The position numbers and the translations under genes are program-made. Of a stretch of DNA of 64,000 nt, positions 50,795-59,697 are shown piece after piece. The DNA is taken from contig NZ_CP068985.1 in NCBI RefSeq assembly GCF_019397265.1, positions 8,241,001 to 8,305,000 of the forward strand, in the 5' to 3' direction. Source of the stretch: Nonomuraea coxensis DSM 45129 (GTDB taxonomy: Bacteria; Actinomycetota; Actinomycetes; Streptosporangiales; Streptosporangiaceae). The notes under the pieces are model-generated. The model was not told the origin of the DNA and did no database searches. It saw only the letters and a program-made list of their open reading frames with translations. The first letter of the stretch is position 1; the number at the start of each line of letters is the position of its first letter.

Positions 50795-50995
50795 ATGAGC
50801 GACTACGCGATCACCTTCGATCTCATCGACGTCGACAAGGACGGCCGGATCTCGGCCGAGGAGCTCGTGAGGCTCATGGAGATCCTGGGCCAGCCGGTGA
50901 CGCTGGAGGCGGCGCAGGAGGGCGTGCGCAGGCTCGACAAGGACGGAGACGGGCTCATCGACGTCGAGGAGTTCGGCGCCTTCGTCACCCCGTGA
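50795..50995 (+). CDS. EF-hand calcium-binding protein
   Basis: A 66-aa cytoplasmic protein with two canonical EF-hand loops, DVDKDGRISAEE and DKDGDGLIDVEE, separated by a helix-linker. This is the small calmodulin-like or calerythrin-like form common in actinomycetes. It probably buffers or senses Ca2+. ATG 50795. Confidence 0.85.
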   Translation: MSDYAITFDLIDVDKDGRISAEELVRLMEILGQPVTLEAAQEGVRRLDKDGDGLIDVEEFGAFVTP

Positions 50996-51087
50996 GCGGT
51001 CCGTCGCCGGCATAGCCGGATGTGATAAAAGCAAGCATTTGCTACAAAACTCCTGTCGCCTGGGTCACAATGGCGACAGGAGGGACG

Positions 51088-52353
51088 ATGGCCAACAGCA
51101 GTGATGCACGCGAAAGCCGGGCGCCCGCGGGCCTCGTGAGAACGCTCAGGTCAGGCATCGGCCGGGTCTCAGAAGAGGTGATCGAGGAGATCCAGAACCG
51201 CATCCCGGAGTACGCCAGGCGGGAGGACGAGCTCTACATCAAGGTCCTGCGCACGGCGGTCGAACAGGCCATCGAGGGCTTCCTCGACCGCGTCGAGAAC
51301 CCCGACGCCGCCTGGGACCCCGAGCCGTTCCGCATGGTCGGCAAGGGCGAGGCCGCCGAAGGCCGCAACCTGGAGCCGCTCCAGACCGCGCTCCGGCTCG
51401 GCGCGCGGGTGGGCTGGCGGCGGCTCACGGAGATCGCCGACCCGCTCGGGCTGTCCCCCCAATGCCTGTACGACCTCGGCGAGACCATCTTCGTCTACCT
51501 CGACCAGCTCGCCGACGCCGCCGCCGAGGGGTTCGAGGAGGCCAGGGCGCGGGCCGCCGGCGAGATCGAACGGCGCCGGGGCCGGCTGCTCGACCTGCTG
51601 CTCAGCCAGCCGGCCGCGAGCCCCGACGCGATCGCCGACCTGGCCAAGGCAGCCGGATGGCGGCTGCCGCGCACGGTCGCCTGCGTGGCCCTCGACGACC
51701 TCCCCGGAGGCGGCGTGCCCGGAGGCAGCGGGCCCGGAGGCAGCGGGCCCGCGCAGGCGCGGCGGGGGGCCGCGTACCGGATGCCGGCGCTGCCGCCCGA
51801 CGTGCTCGCCGGGCTGGAGCGGACCACGCCGTGCCTGCTGGTGCCCGACCCGAGCGGCCCGGGGCAGGCGCAGATGCTGGAGCACGGGCTGCGCGGCTAC
51901 TGGGGCGCGATCGGGCCCGCGGTGCCGCTCGCCGCCGCGGCGACGTCCCTGCGCTGGGCCCGGGAGGCGCTGGAGCTGTCGCGGCGCGGGGTGCTGCCGC
52001 GCGGGCTGCCGCGCTGCGAGGAGCACATGGCGACGCTCGTGGTGTTCAAGGACGAGGAGCTGGTCAACGCCCTCGCCGAGGCGCGCCTCGCGCCCCTCGC
52101 CCACCTCCGCCCCGCCCAGCAGGACCGCCTCGCCGAGACGCTGCTGGCCTGGCTGCGCCACGGGCGCGGCGCCGGCGAGGTCGCCGCCCGCCTGCACGTA
52201 CACCCCCAGACCGTGCGCTACCGGTTACGCCAGCTCGAAGAGCTGTACGGCGACCAGCTCGCCGACCCGGACGTCCGGTTCGAGCTGGAGATCGCGCTCC
52301 GCGCCCGCCAGGCCATGAACAAGGACCTCAGAGGGGCCGGCGGAAGAGCCTGA
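51088..52353 (+). CDS. PucR-type helix-turn-helix regulator
   Basis: A 421-aa regulator. The N-terminal half is a helical RsbR/GGDEF-like sensory region. The C-terminal PucR-type HTH reads LAETLLAWLRHGRGAGEVAA followed by LHVHPQTVRYRLRQLEELYG. A Gly/Pro insert (VPGGSGPGGSGP) interrupts the middle. ATG 51088 follows AGGAGGGA; ATG 51070 is less likely. Its end overlaps the convergent ccr gene by 26 bp. Confidence 0.8.
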   Translation: MANSSDARESRAPAGLVRTLRSGIGRVSEEVIEEIQNRIPEYARREDELYIKVLRTAVEQAIEGFLDRVENPDAAWDPEPFRMVGKGEAAEGRNLEPLQTALRLGARVGWRRLTEIADPLGLSPQCLYDLGETIFVYLDQLADAAAEGFEEARARAAGEIERRRGRLLDLLLSQPAASPDAIADLAKAAGWRLPRTVACVALDDLPGGGVPGGSGPGGSGPAQARRGAAYRMPALPPDVLAGLERTTPCLLVPDPSGPGQAQMLEHGLRGYWGAIGPAVPLAAAATSLRWAREALELSRRGVLPRGLPRCEEHMATLVVFKDEELVNALAEARLAPLAHLRPAQQDRLAETLLAWLRHGRGAGEVAARLHVHPQTVRYRLRQLEELYGDQLADPDVRFELEIALRARQAMNKDLRGAGGRA

Positions 52354-53641
52354 GCCGGTCCTCGCCGATCCGCGCGCGCAGCGCGTGGTCCTCGACGCCC
52401 AGGTCCTCCGACGGGGCGAGGGCCAGCACGCCGACCTTGCCGACGTGCTGGTTGAGCTGGACGGCGCGGGCCGCCTCCGCCGCCCCCTCCAGGGGGTAGA
52501 CGGCCGACAGCGTGGGATGGACCATGCCGAGCGAGATCAGCCGGTTCACCTCGTGGCACTCCTGGTAGTTCGCGCCGTGGGAGCCGATGATGCGCTTGAG
52601 CTTCATCCACAGGTGCCTGTTGTCGTACTCGTGGGCGTAGCCGCTGGACGAGCCGCAGGTCACGACCGCGCCGCCGCGCTTGGCGACGTACACCGACGCC
52701 CCGAACGTCTCCCTTCCCGTGTGCTCGAAGACGATGGCCGGGTCCTCACCCACCTGCCGCCTGATCTCCGCGCCGAGCCGCCGCCAGCCCTTCTCGTCCG
52801 CGAGGCCGCCGTCGAGCTGCGAGCGGTCCACGACGTACGGGCAGCCCATGCGGCGCAGCAGCTCGGCCTTCTCCTGGGTGCCGACGACGCCGACCGGGAT
52901 GCCGCCGCCGTTCCTGACGAGCTGCACGCCGTACCCGCCGAGGCCGCCCGTCGCCCCCCACAGCAGCACCACGTCGCCCTGCTTCATCCGCGCGCCGCGC
53001 TCCCCGACCAGCATCCGGTACGCCGTCGAGGCGCACAACATGTTGCAGGCCGCCTCCTCCCAGCTCAGGTGCCGGGGCTTGGCGAGCAGCTGCGTGGCCT
53101 TGACCACGGCGAAGTCGGCGAGGCCGCCGAAGTTCGTCTCGAAGCCCCAGGCGCGCAGGTCCCCGGCCAGCATCCCGTCGTGCTGGACGACCGGGTCCTC
53201 GCCGTCCACGTACGCGGGGCTGGTCACCACCCGGTCCCCCACCCGCCAGCGGCGGACCGCGCGGCCGGTCCTGACGATCACGCCGGCCGCGTCCGAGCCG
53301 AGCACGTGCACCGGCAGGTCGTGTCGGGCGTCGCTGCGCCCGAACCGCTCCAGGAACGCGAACGTCGGCACCGGCTCGAACATCGCCGACCACACCGTGT
53401 TGTAGTTGATCGCGCTCGCCATGACCGCGACCAGCACCTCGTCCTCGGCCAGCTCCGGCATCGGCACCTCGCCGACGTGCAGCGTACGGCGGACGTCCTT
53501 GTCCTCGTCGTCCTGGTCGAAGCTGCCGACCTCGTCCTTGCGCAGGTGGGCGGCGCGGTAGACGGAGGGCACGTCCAGGCGCTCCAGCTCGGCCGGCTCG
53601 GCTCCGGCCACCACCGCCTCGGCGAGTGCTGTCGTCTTCAC
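52328..53641 (-). CDS. ccr: Crotonyl-CoA carboxylase/reductase
   Basis: A 437-aa medium-chain reductase. It converts crotonyl-CoA, CO2 and NADPH into ethylmalonyl-CoA, an extender unit for polyketides. Motifs: an N-terminal extension with PSVYRAAHLRKDEVGSFD, GSDAAGVIVRTG, LLWGATGGLGGYGVQL for NADPH, and the CCR-typical FEHTGRETFGASV and CGSSSGYAHEYDNRHLWMK. GTG 53641 overlaps the PKS stop (GTGA), so CCR and PKS are translated from one message. This strongly suggests a dedicated extender-unit supply. Confidence 0.9.
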   Translation of the reverse strand: MKTTALAEAVVAGAEPAELERLDVPSVYRAAHLRKDEVGSFDQDDEDKDVRRTLHVGEVPMPELAEDEVLVAVMASAINYNTVWSAMFEPVPTFAFLERFGRSDARHDLPVHVLGSDAAGVIVRTGRAVRRWRVGDRVVTSPAYVDGEDPVVQHDGMLAGDLRAWGFETNFGGLADFAVVKATQLLAKPRHLSWEEAACNMLCASTAYRMLVGERGARMKQGDVVLLWGATGGLGGYGVQLVRNGGGIPVGVVGTQEKAELLRRMGCPYVVDRSQLDGGLADEKGWRRLGAEIRRQVGEDPAIVFEHTGRETFGASVYVAKRGGAVVTCGSSSGYAHEYDNRHLWMKLKRIIGSHGANYQECHEVNRLISLGMVHPTLSAVYPLEGAAEAARAVQLNQHVGKVGVLALAPSEDLGVEDHALRARIGEDRLRLFRRPL

Positions 53642-56600
53642 AGGAGTAGTCCCTTCAGGTGCTCGGCGATGACCTCGACGTGGGGCGGGTCGAGCAGGTT
53701 GAGGTGGTGCGAGCCGGGGATCCCGACGACCTCCAAGCGGGGCGCGTACGCGGCGAAGCCCCTGGCCGGGTCGCCGTCGTGGGCGTACCTGGGGTCCTCG
53801 ACGGCCCAGGGGGCGGGCTCGGTGGAGCGGTAGAGGACCGCACGGCCGTGGTACGGCCCGGCGGGGCGGTAGCGCTCGATGGCCCGGGTGTCGTCGTGCG
53901 AGGTGAGCTGGTGGCGGAGGATCGCGGGCGGCAGGGTGGCGAGCACGCCCGATCCGGCGATCCTGGCCTCGGTGAGGGCGAGCTGGGCCGGCTCGTCCAG
54001 CGCCTCCAGCTCGGCGCGGTCCAGCGGGATCGGGGTGCCGTACGTCCTGGTCAGGTAGGCGGCGAAGGCGGCGTAGCGGCGGGCGGCGAGCCGGCGGCGG
54101 TCCGGCTCCTGGACCTCGTCGGGGAGGCCCGAGTCGATCATGGCCAGCAGTTCGACGTCGTCCTCGCCGAGCAGCCGCGCGATCTCGAACGCCAGGATCC
54201 CGCCGAACGACCACCCGCCCAGCCGGTACGGGGGTTTCGCGGCCGCGCGGACGGCTTCGGCGTAGCGGGCCGCGCGGTCCGGGATGTCCGGCTGGTCCAG
54301 GCGTTCCAGCCCGAGGACGGGGACGGGGAGGCGGGCGGCGAGCTGCGCGTACACGCCGGTGGTGCCACCCGCAGGGTGAGCGAGAAAGAGCGGCGGACCG
54401 GAGGAAGCGCCCGGCGTCAGCGGCCGGACGACCCCCCGCCGCGCCTCGGCCTCGTCCACCCGCCTGATCGCGGCGGCGAGGTCAGCGGGGGTGACGCCCT
54501 CCTGCCCTGGAGGTTGGCTGGGGGCTTGTCTGGGGAGTTGGCCGAGGTCCTGGCCGAGGAGGGTCAGGGCCTTGGGCAGGAGGTCGGGGGGCAGGGGTTC
54601 GGTGACGGAGGGCTCGCGGCCGAGGAGACCGGCGAGCACGCGGGTGACCTGGCGTTCGGCCGCGTCCCGGGGCCCGACGACGACCCCTGCGGCGGGCGCG
54701 GCGGCGGGCACGGCAGCGGGCACGGCAGCGGGCACGGCAGCGGGCGCGGCAGCGGGCACGGCAGCGGGCGCGAGGCCCAGACCCTCGGTCACCGACCGCG
54801 CCAGCGCGCCCAGGGTGCCGCCCTTGAGCAGTGGAGCCGCCGCCACCCGTACGCCGAAGTCGTGCTCGATCAGCCCCCGCAGCCGGGTGGCGGCCAGGGA
54901 GTCGAGCCCGAGGTCCGTGAGGACGACGTCGTCCCCCAGCCGGGACGGCTCCACCCCGAGCACGGCGGCGGCCCGCTCCCCCAGCTTGCGGGACACGGCC
55001 GCGAGGGCCTCGTCCGGCGCGAGCCCCGCGAGGTCCTGCGGAGCCAGGGGCGGAGCCTCGGCGACCTCCGAGAAGTACGGGATCCGGACGAGGGACGGGA
55101 AGAGCGCGACCGCCCGAGCGGCGTCGAGCCTGACCACCCCCGCAGAGAGGTCGCGCTGCAGCAGCGCCTCCAGCGCCTCCAGCCCTTCGGCCGCCGTCAG
55201 CGGCTCGACGCCCGGCGTGGCCGGCGCCGCGGTGCCCGCCCAGGGGCCCCAGTTGACGGCGAGGGCGGGCAGGCCCTCGGCGCGGCGGCGCTCGCACAGG
55301 GCGTCCAGCCAGGCGTTCGCGGTGGCGTAGGCCGCCTGGCCCGGCGAGCCGAGCAGGGACGCCGCCGACGAGAACGCCACCCACCAGTCGAGGTCGAGGT
55401 CCTTGGTGGCGTCGTGCAGCCGCTGGGCGCCGACGACCTTGGCGGCCCAGACGCGGGCGAGTCCGTCCGGTTCGAGGTCGGCGATGAGGCGGTCGTCGAG
55501 GACCCCGGCGGCGTGCACGACGCCGCGCAGCCGCAGCCCGCCCTCGGTGGCGGCGGCCACCAGCCGCCCGGCCGTCCCCGGCGCGGCCAGGTCGCCGGTG
55601 ACCGTCCTGAGGGCAGGTTCGGTGTCCTCCGGGTGGGCGGTGCGGCTGTTCAGGACGACGCGGGTGGCGCCGCGTTCGATGAGCCGGCGGGCGGTGAGGC
55701 GGCCGAGGTGCCCATGGCCGCCGGTGACGATGTACGCGCCGGGACCGGCCACGGAGACGGGGTGGCGAAGGGGCGGGAGGGTGGAAGGGTGGCGGAGGGG
55801 CGGGACGGTAACAGGGTGGCGGAGGGGCGGGAGGGCCACGGGGCGGAGGCGGGCGGCGTAGCGGGCGCCCGCCCGCCAGGCCACCTCGTCGTCCTCGGCG
55901 TCGCCGGACAGCTCCCTGGCCAGCGCGCCGAGGTCATCGTGGTCGACGAGGCGGGCCCGGACCTCGGGATGTTCCAGGGCGAGGACCCGTACCAGGGCGC
56001 GGAGGGCGGCGGGGCCGGGGTCGGCGAGGTCGCCGTCGCGTACGGACTGGGCGCGCTCGGTCGCGATCACGATCCGCGCGCCCCGCCGCGCCAGTTCGGC
56101 CACCCGGAGCACGACCCGCTGCGTCCCCGCCGGCCCGAGCCCCGGAGGCACCAGAACCACGACCCCGGCGTCCGCCCCGCTCCCCGGCGGAGCCCCCTCG
56201 CCCGGAGGGGTGGGGAGGAGGGCGCGGAGGCGGGCGGCCCGCGCGTCCCCCTCGTCGGCCAGGATGCGCCACGCGCGGCGGGACGGGCCCGCCCCCGGTG
56301 GCGGCACGCTCACCCACGTGCGGCCGAGCAGCTTGGCCTCCAGGGTGAGCGGGACGGGCCCCGGGGGCAGGTCGGTGATCTCGGGGATCCCGCCGGCCGG
56401 GCCGAGGACGGCCGTGCCGTGGACGGTCCACCGGCCGGCGGCGTTCTTCGCCGCGAGCTCGATGCGCCCGTCCGCGAGAGTGAGCGTCACCTGGGCGGGG
56501 AGCGGGAGGTGGGCGTGCAGGGTCACCTGCCGGAGCCCGGCCCCGCCGGGGGCCTCCCCATACGCCTCTGCGACGGCCGCGCGGGCGAGGCGGCCCAGGA

Positions 56601-59463
56601 CGGCGGGCGTGAGCACCGGACGGCCGTCCCGGTGCCACTCCTCCGGGGGCAGCCGCCAGGGGGCGTCGGCGAGGTCGTCGAGCGTGGTGGTCCACGAGTG
56701 GCAGGACGGTGTCTCGACGTGCGCCCCGAGCAGCGGGTGCCCGGCCGGGGGCCGTTTCGGCTCGGCCCAGTGCCGTACGTGCTCCCAAGGCGAGTGCGGC
56801 ACGTCGGCGAGCCGCCCCCGCGTCCGGGGCGGCACGGCCACGGCGACGGCGGCGAGCTGGTCGTGGAAGGGCCCCTCGGTGACGCGGGCGGTCGCGGGCA
56901 GGGTGTCGCGGAGCGCCCCGGACAGCAGCGGGCGGGGCCCCAGCTCGGTGAAGAGGGTGTGCCCGTCCTCGGCGGCGGCCCTTACGGCCTGCATGAGCCG
57001 TACGGGCCGGCGCAGCCCGGCCGCCCAGTACGCCCCCTCGAACGCGGGGGCCTCGCGCGGATCCTCGAAGACCGGCGAATAGTACGGGATGCCGGGCTTG
57101 CCCCCCGCGAGGGCGCGCAGTTCCTCGCGCAGCACCGGCACCAGTGACCGCACCTGCGGCGAGTGCCCCGCGCCCTCGGCCGTCAGCGTCCGCGCGAGCA
57201 GCCCCCGCGCCGCCACCGAGGCCGCGAACTCCGCCACCCGCTCAGGCTCCCCCGTCACCACGGTCTGCGCCGGCGAGGCGTACACGGCCACGTGCAGGTC
57301 GTCCGGCACCTCCTCGGCCCCGGTCTCGACGACCGCCATGGCCCCGCCGCCGCCGAGGCCGCCGAGCAGCCGGGCCCGCGCGCAGATCACCCGTACGCCG
57401 TCCTCGACGCCGAGCCCGCCCGCCACCACGGCGGCGGCCACCTCGCCCATGGAGTGCCCGATCACGGCGGCGGGCTCGAAGCCGTAGGCCCGCCAGGTCT
57501 CGGCCAGGGCGAGCTGCGCGGCGAAGATGATCGGCTGGAGCACCGCCACGCCGGCCGCCTCGGGGTCGTGGACGTCGATGCCGGCCTCGTCGCGCAGCAT
57601 GGGGGCCAGCAGGTCGAGGGTGCGGCGGTAGGCGGGCTCGGCGGCGTAGAGCTCCAGGGACGGCCGGTGCGGGCTGTAGCCGCTGAACACCCAGACGGGG
57701 CCCTTCGCTGGGGTGACGGGCCCGGCCGGGCGGGCCTCGCGCAGCCCGGCGGCCAGTTCGGCGGCGTCGCCCGCCACGACGGCCGCCGCCACCCGCCCGC
57801 GCCCGGCCCGCCTGGCGAGGGTGTGCGCCACGTCCCCCAGGTCGGCGGCGGAGGGGAGCCAGGAGGCGAGGACGCGGGCGTGGCGCTCGACCCGCCGCGC
57901 GGTCACGTCGGTGAGCAGGAAGACGTGCTTGGCGCCGGCCGCCGGGACCTGGGAAGCGGCCGGGAAGGCGTCGAGGGCGACGTGGGCGTTCGTGCCGCCG
58001 AAGCCGAACGCCGACACCCCCGCCCGCGGCGGATCGCCGCCCTCCCCGCGCGGCCACGGCGTGGGCGCGGTGACGACGCGCAGCCGCTCCCACGGGATGT
58101 GCGGGTTCGGCTCGCGGAAGTGCAGGCTGGGCGGGATCACCCCGTGGTGCAGGGCGAGCACGGCCTTGATGAGGCCGGCGACGCCCGCCGCCGCCTCCAG
58201 GTGCCCGAGGTTGGTCTTGACCGAGCCCAGCAGGACGGGCCCCGGCACGGCGGCGGCGATGGCCCTGGCCTCGATGGGGTCGCCGAGCAAGGTCCCGGTG
58301 CCGTGCGCCTCGATGTAGTCGGGCCCGCGGCCGAGCCGGGCGTACACCTGCCGCAGCAGGGACTCCTGCGCCTCGGGATTGGGGGCGACCAGGCCGTTGG
58401 AGCGGCCGTCCTGGGCGACGGCGCTCTCCCTGATCACGGCGAGCACCCGGTCGCCGTCCCGTACGGCGTCCGCGAGCCGCTTCAGCACCACGACGCCGCA
58501 GCCCTCGGCCCGCACCATGCCGTCCGCCGCCGCGTCGAACGCCTTGCAGCGGCCGTCGGCGGCGGTGCCGCCGCCCCGGTCGAAGGCCACGGTGATCAGC
58601 GGCGACAGCAGGAGGTTCACCCCGGCGGCGAGCGCCAGGTCGCACTCCCCGGCCCGCAGGCCGGTGACGGCGAGGTGGGTGGCGACGAGGGAGGAGGAGC
58701 AGGCGGTGTCCACGGCCAGGGAGGGTCCGCGCAGGTCCAGCAGGTACGACACCCGGTTGGCGGCGATGCTGAGCGCGGCCCCGGTGGCCGTCCAGGCGTC
58801 CACGGCGGCGAGGTCGGCGCCGGTCAGGTGGGCGTATTCGGTGCCGGAGAGCCCGGCGTAGACGCCGGTGCGGCTGCCGGAGAGCGTGCGCGGGGCGTGG
58901 CCGGCGTGCTCCAGCGCCTCCCAGGCGGTCTCCAGGAGCAGCCGCTGCTGCGGGTCCATGGTGGCGGCCTCGCCGGGCGCGATGCCGAAGAACTCCGCGT
59001 CGAACCCGGCCACGTCGTCGAGGAACCCGCCGTGCCTGGTGGCGTCCGCCAGCGCCGCGCGGGTGCGCGCGGAGCCGTCGTCGAACGCCTCCCAGCGCCC
59101 CTCGGGCACCTGGCCGACCGCGTCCCGGCCGTCGGCGAGCAGCTTCCAGTACGCCTCGGGGCCGTGCGCGCCGGGGAAGCGGCAGCCGACGCCGATCACC
59201 GCGACCGGTTCCCCCGCCGTCCCCGCGGCCTCGGGCGGCTGCTGGGGTGCGGACAGCGCGCGGGCGAGCCGGTCGATCGTCGGGTGTTCCCACACGAGCG
59301 TCGGGCTCAGCTCGCGGCCCAGCAGTTCGCCCAGCTCGCCCGCCACCGCGACGGCCTCGCGCGAGGACAGCCCGTGCTCCTCCAGCGGCCGGCCGGGATC
59401 CACCTGCCCGCCGAGCCGCTCGATGAGGAAGCGCCGGATCTCGCTCTCATCGGGTACGTCCAC
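53638..59463 (-). CDS. Type I polyketide synthase, ACP-KS-AT-(DH-like)-KR-ACP-TE
   Basis: A 1941-aa single-module synthase. ACP1 is at 1-75 with the putative phosphopantetheine Ser34 (HGLSS). KS is at ~85-500 with Cys255 (DTACSSSL), His387 and His421. AT is at ~590-880 with Ser671 (GHSMG); its specificity position reads GAGH (764-767), neither the malonyl HAFH nor the methylmalonyl YASH. Residues 908-1060 resemble a DH fold but lack HxxxGxxxxP. KR is at ~1240-1470 with GGHGHLG, LDD (B-type) and Y1379. ACP2 has Ser1522 (LGLDSL). An Ala-Pro linker and TE (1690-1941, GGWSFGG, Ser1752) end it. The architecture recalls Pks13-type enzymes plus a KR. Coupled to ccr. Confidence 0.9.
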   Translation of the reverse strand: MDVPDESEIRRFLIERLGGQVDPGRPLEEHGLSSREAVAVAGELGELLGRELSPTLVWEHPTIDRLARALSAPQQPPEAAGTAGEPVAVIGVGCRFPGAHGPEAYWKLLADGRDAVGQVPEGRWEAFDDGSARTRAALADATRHGGFLDDVAGFDAEFFGIAPGEAATMDPQQRLLLETAWEALEHAGHAPRTLSGSRTGVYAGLSGTEYAHLTGADLAAVDAWTATGAALSIAANRVSYLLDLRGPSLAVDTACSSSLVATHLAVTGLRAGECDLALAAGVNLLLSPLITVAFDRGGGTAADGRCKAFDAAADGMVRAEGCGVVVLKRLADAVRDGDRVLAVIRESAVAQDGRSNGLVAPNPEAQESLLRQVYARLGRGPDYIEAHGTGTLLGDPIEARAIAAAVPGPVLLGSVKTNLGHLEAAAGVAGLIKAVLALHHGVIPPSLHFREPNPHIPWERLRVVTAPTPWPRGEGGDPPRAGVSAFGFGGTNAHVALDAFPAASQVPAAGAKHVFLLTDVTARRVERHARVLASWLPSAADLGDVAHTLARRAGRGRVAAAVVAGDAAELAAGLREARPAGPVTPAKGPVWVFSGYSPHRPSLELYAAEPAYRRTLDLLAPMLRDEAGIDVHDPEAAGVAVLQPIIFAAQLALAETWRAYGFEPAAVIGHSMGEVAAAVVAGGLGVEDGVRVICARARLLGGLGGGGAMAVVETGAEEVPDDLHVAVYASPAQTVVTGEPERVAEFAASVAARGLLARTLTAEGAGHSPQVRSLVPVLREELRALAGGKPGIPYYSPVFEDPREAPAFEGAYWAAGLRRPVRLMQAVRAAAEDGHTLFTELGPRPLLSGALRDTLPATARVTEGPFHDQLAAVAVAVPPRTRGRLADVPHSPWEHVRHWAEPKRPPAGHPLLGAHVETPSCHSWTTTLDDLADAPWRLPPEEWHRDGRPVLTPAVLGRLARAAVAEAYGEAPGGAGLRQVTLHAHLPLPAQVTLTLADGRIELAAKNAAGRWTVHGTAVLGPAGGIPEITDLPPGPVPLTLEAKLLGRTWVSVPPPGAGPSRRAWRILADEGDARAARLRALLPTPPGEGAPPGSGADAGVVVLVPPGLGPAGTQRVVLRVAELARRGARIVIATERAQSVRDGDLADPGPAALRALVRVLALEHPEVRARLVDHDDLGALARELSGDAEDDEVAWRAGARYAARLRPVALPPLRHPVTVPPLRHPSTLPPLRHPVSVAGPGAYIVTGGHGHLGRLTARRLIERGATRVVLNSRTAHPEDTEPALRTVTGDLAAPGTAGRLVAAATEGGLRLRGVVHAAGVLDDRLIADLEPDGLARVWAAKVVGAQRLHDATKDLDLDWWVAFSSAASLLGSPGQAAYATANAWLDALCERRRAEGLPALAVNWGPWAGTAAPATPGVEPLTAAEGLEALEALLQRDLSAGVVRLDAARAVALFPSLVRIPYFSEVAEAPPLAPQDLAGLAPDEALAAVSRKLGERAAAVLGVEPSRLGDDVVLTDLGLDSLAATRLRGLIEHDFGVRVAAAPLLKGGTLGALARSVTEGLGLAPAAVPAAAPAAVPAAVPAAVPAAAPAAGVVVGPRDAAERQVTRVLAGLLGREPSVTEPLPPDLLPKALTLLGQDLGQLPRQAPSQPPGQEGVTPADLAAAIRRVDEAEARRGVVRPLTPGASSGPPLFLAHPAGGTTGVYAQLAARLPVPVLGLERLDQPDIPDRAARYAEAVRAAAKPPYRLGGWSFGGILAFEIARLLGEDDVELLAMIDSGLPDEVQEPDRRRLAARRYAAFAAYLTRTYGTPIPLDRAELEALDEPAQLALTEARIAGSGVLATLPPAILRHQLTSHDDTRAIERYRPAGPYHGRAVLYRSTEPAPWAVEDPRYAHDGDPARGFAAYAPRLEVVGIPGSHHLNLLDPPHVEVIAEHLKGLLL
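54688..54771. repeat. Ala-Pro linker repeat inside the PKS gene
   Basis: About 28 codons of AAVP/AAAP repeats join ACP2 to the TE region. At the DNA level the block is a run of near-identical 12-base units on the + strand (cggcagcgggca). It is a flexible hinge, not a mobile or CRISPR repeat. Confidence 0.75.
55750..55830. repeat. Three 27-bp tandem units in the PKS, before the KR
   Basis: Residues 1212-1238 are three copies of a nine-residue unit PPLRHPxxx. It lies between the KR structural half and the KR catalytic half. The repeat is in frame and probably arose by slippage. Confidence 0.8.
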
Positions 59464-59697
59464 GAAACACTCCCGAGTGCGCCGGGGCCGGGGTGATCGG
59501 CCACCCTACTGAGGAGCGCCGGAGGGGCGGCACGACCGTACGGAACATTCCTCGGTCGTGTTTTGTCACGCCCGTGACAATCCGGTCGGATTTGTCCGTC
59601 AGGCCACAAGCGGGCGGCCGATTTCGTTGCGCCACCTCATAGCCGTGAGCTCACCGGCCCCCTACCGTCGCCTGCACCCCGAGCGAAGGAGGCCCCC
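59464..59697. promoter_or_regulatory. Divergent promoter region of the PKS-ccr operon and the esterase gene
   Basis: A 234-bp region between divergent starts, with a relatively AT-rich patch near 59545-59630. No clear palindromic operator is seen. The esterase ribosome site AAGGAGG is at 59686-59692. Confidence 0.5.

Noticed and set aside
54688..54771. Short regularly repeated units that could look like a CRISPR or minisatellite
   Set aside because: They are in-frame Ala-Pro codons of a PKS linker without spacers.
53659..57147. A 1162-codon open frame on the + strand
   Set aside because: It is antisense to the PKS, which has clear catalytic motifs; the frame is a GC3 shadow.
57163..59496. 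A 777-codon open frame on the + strand
   Set aside because: Antisense to the KS and AT domains; no recognisable motif.
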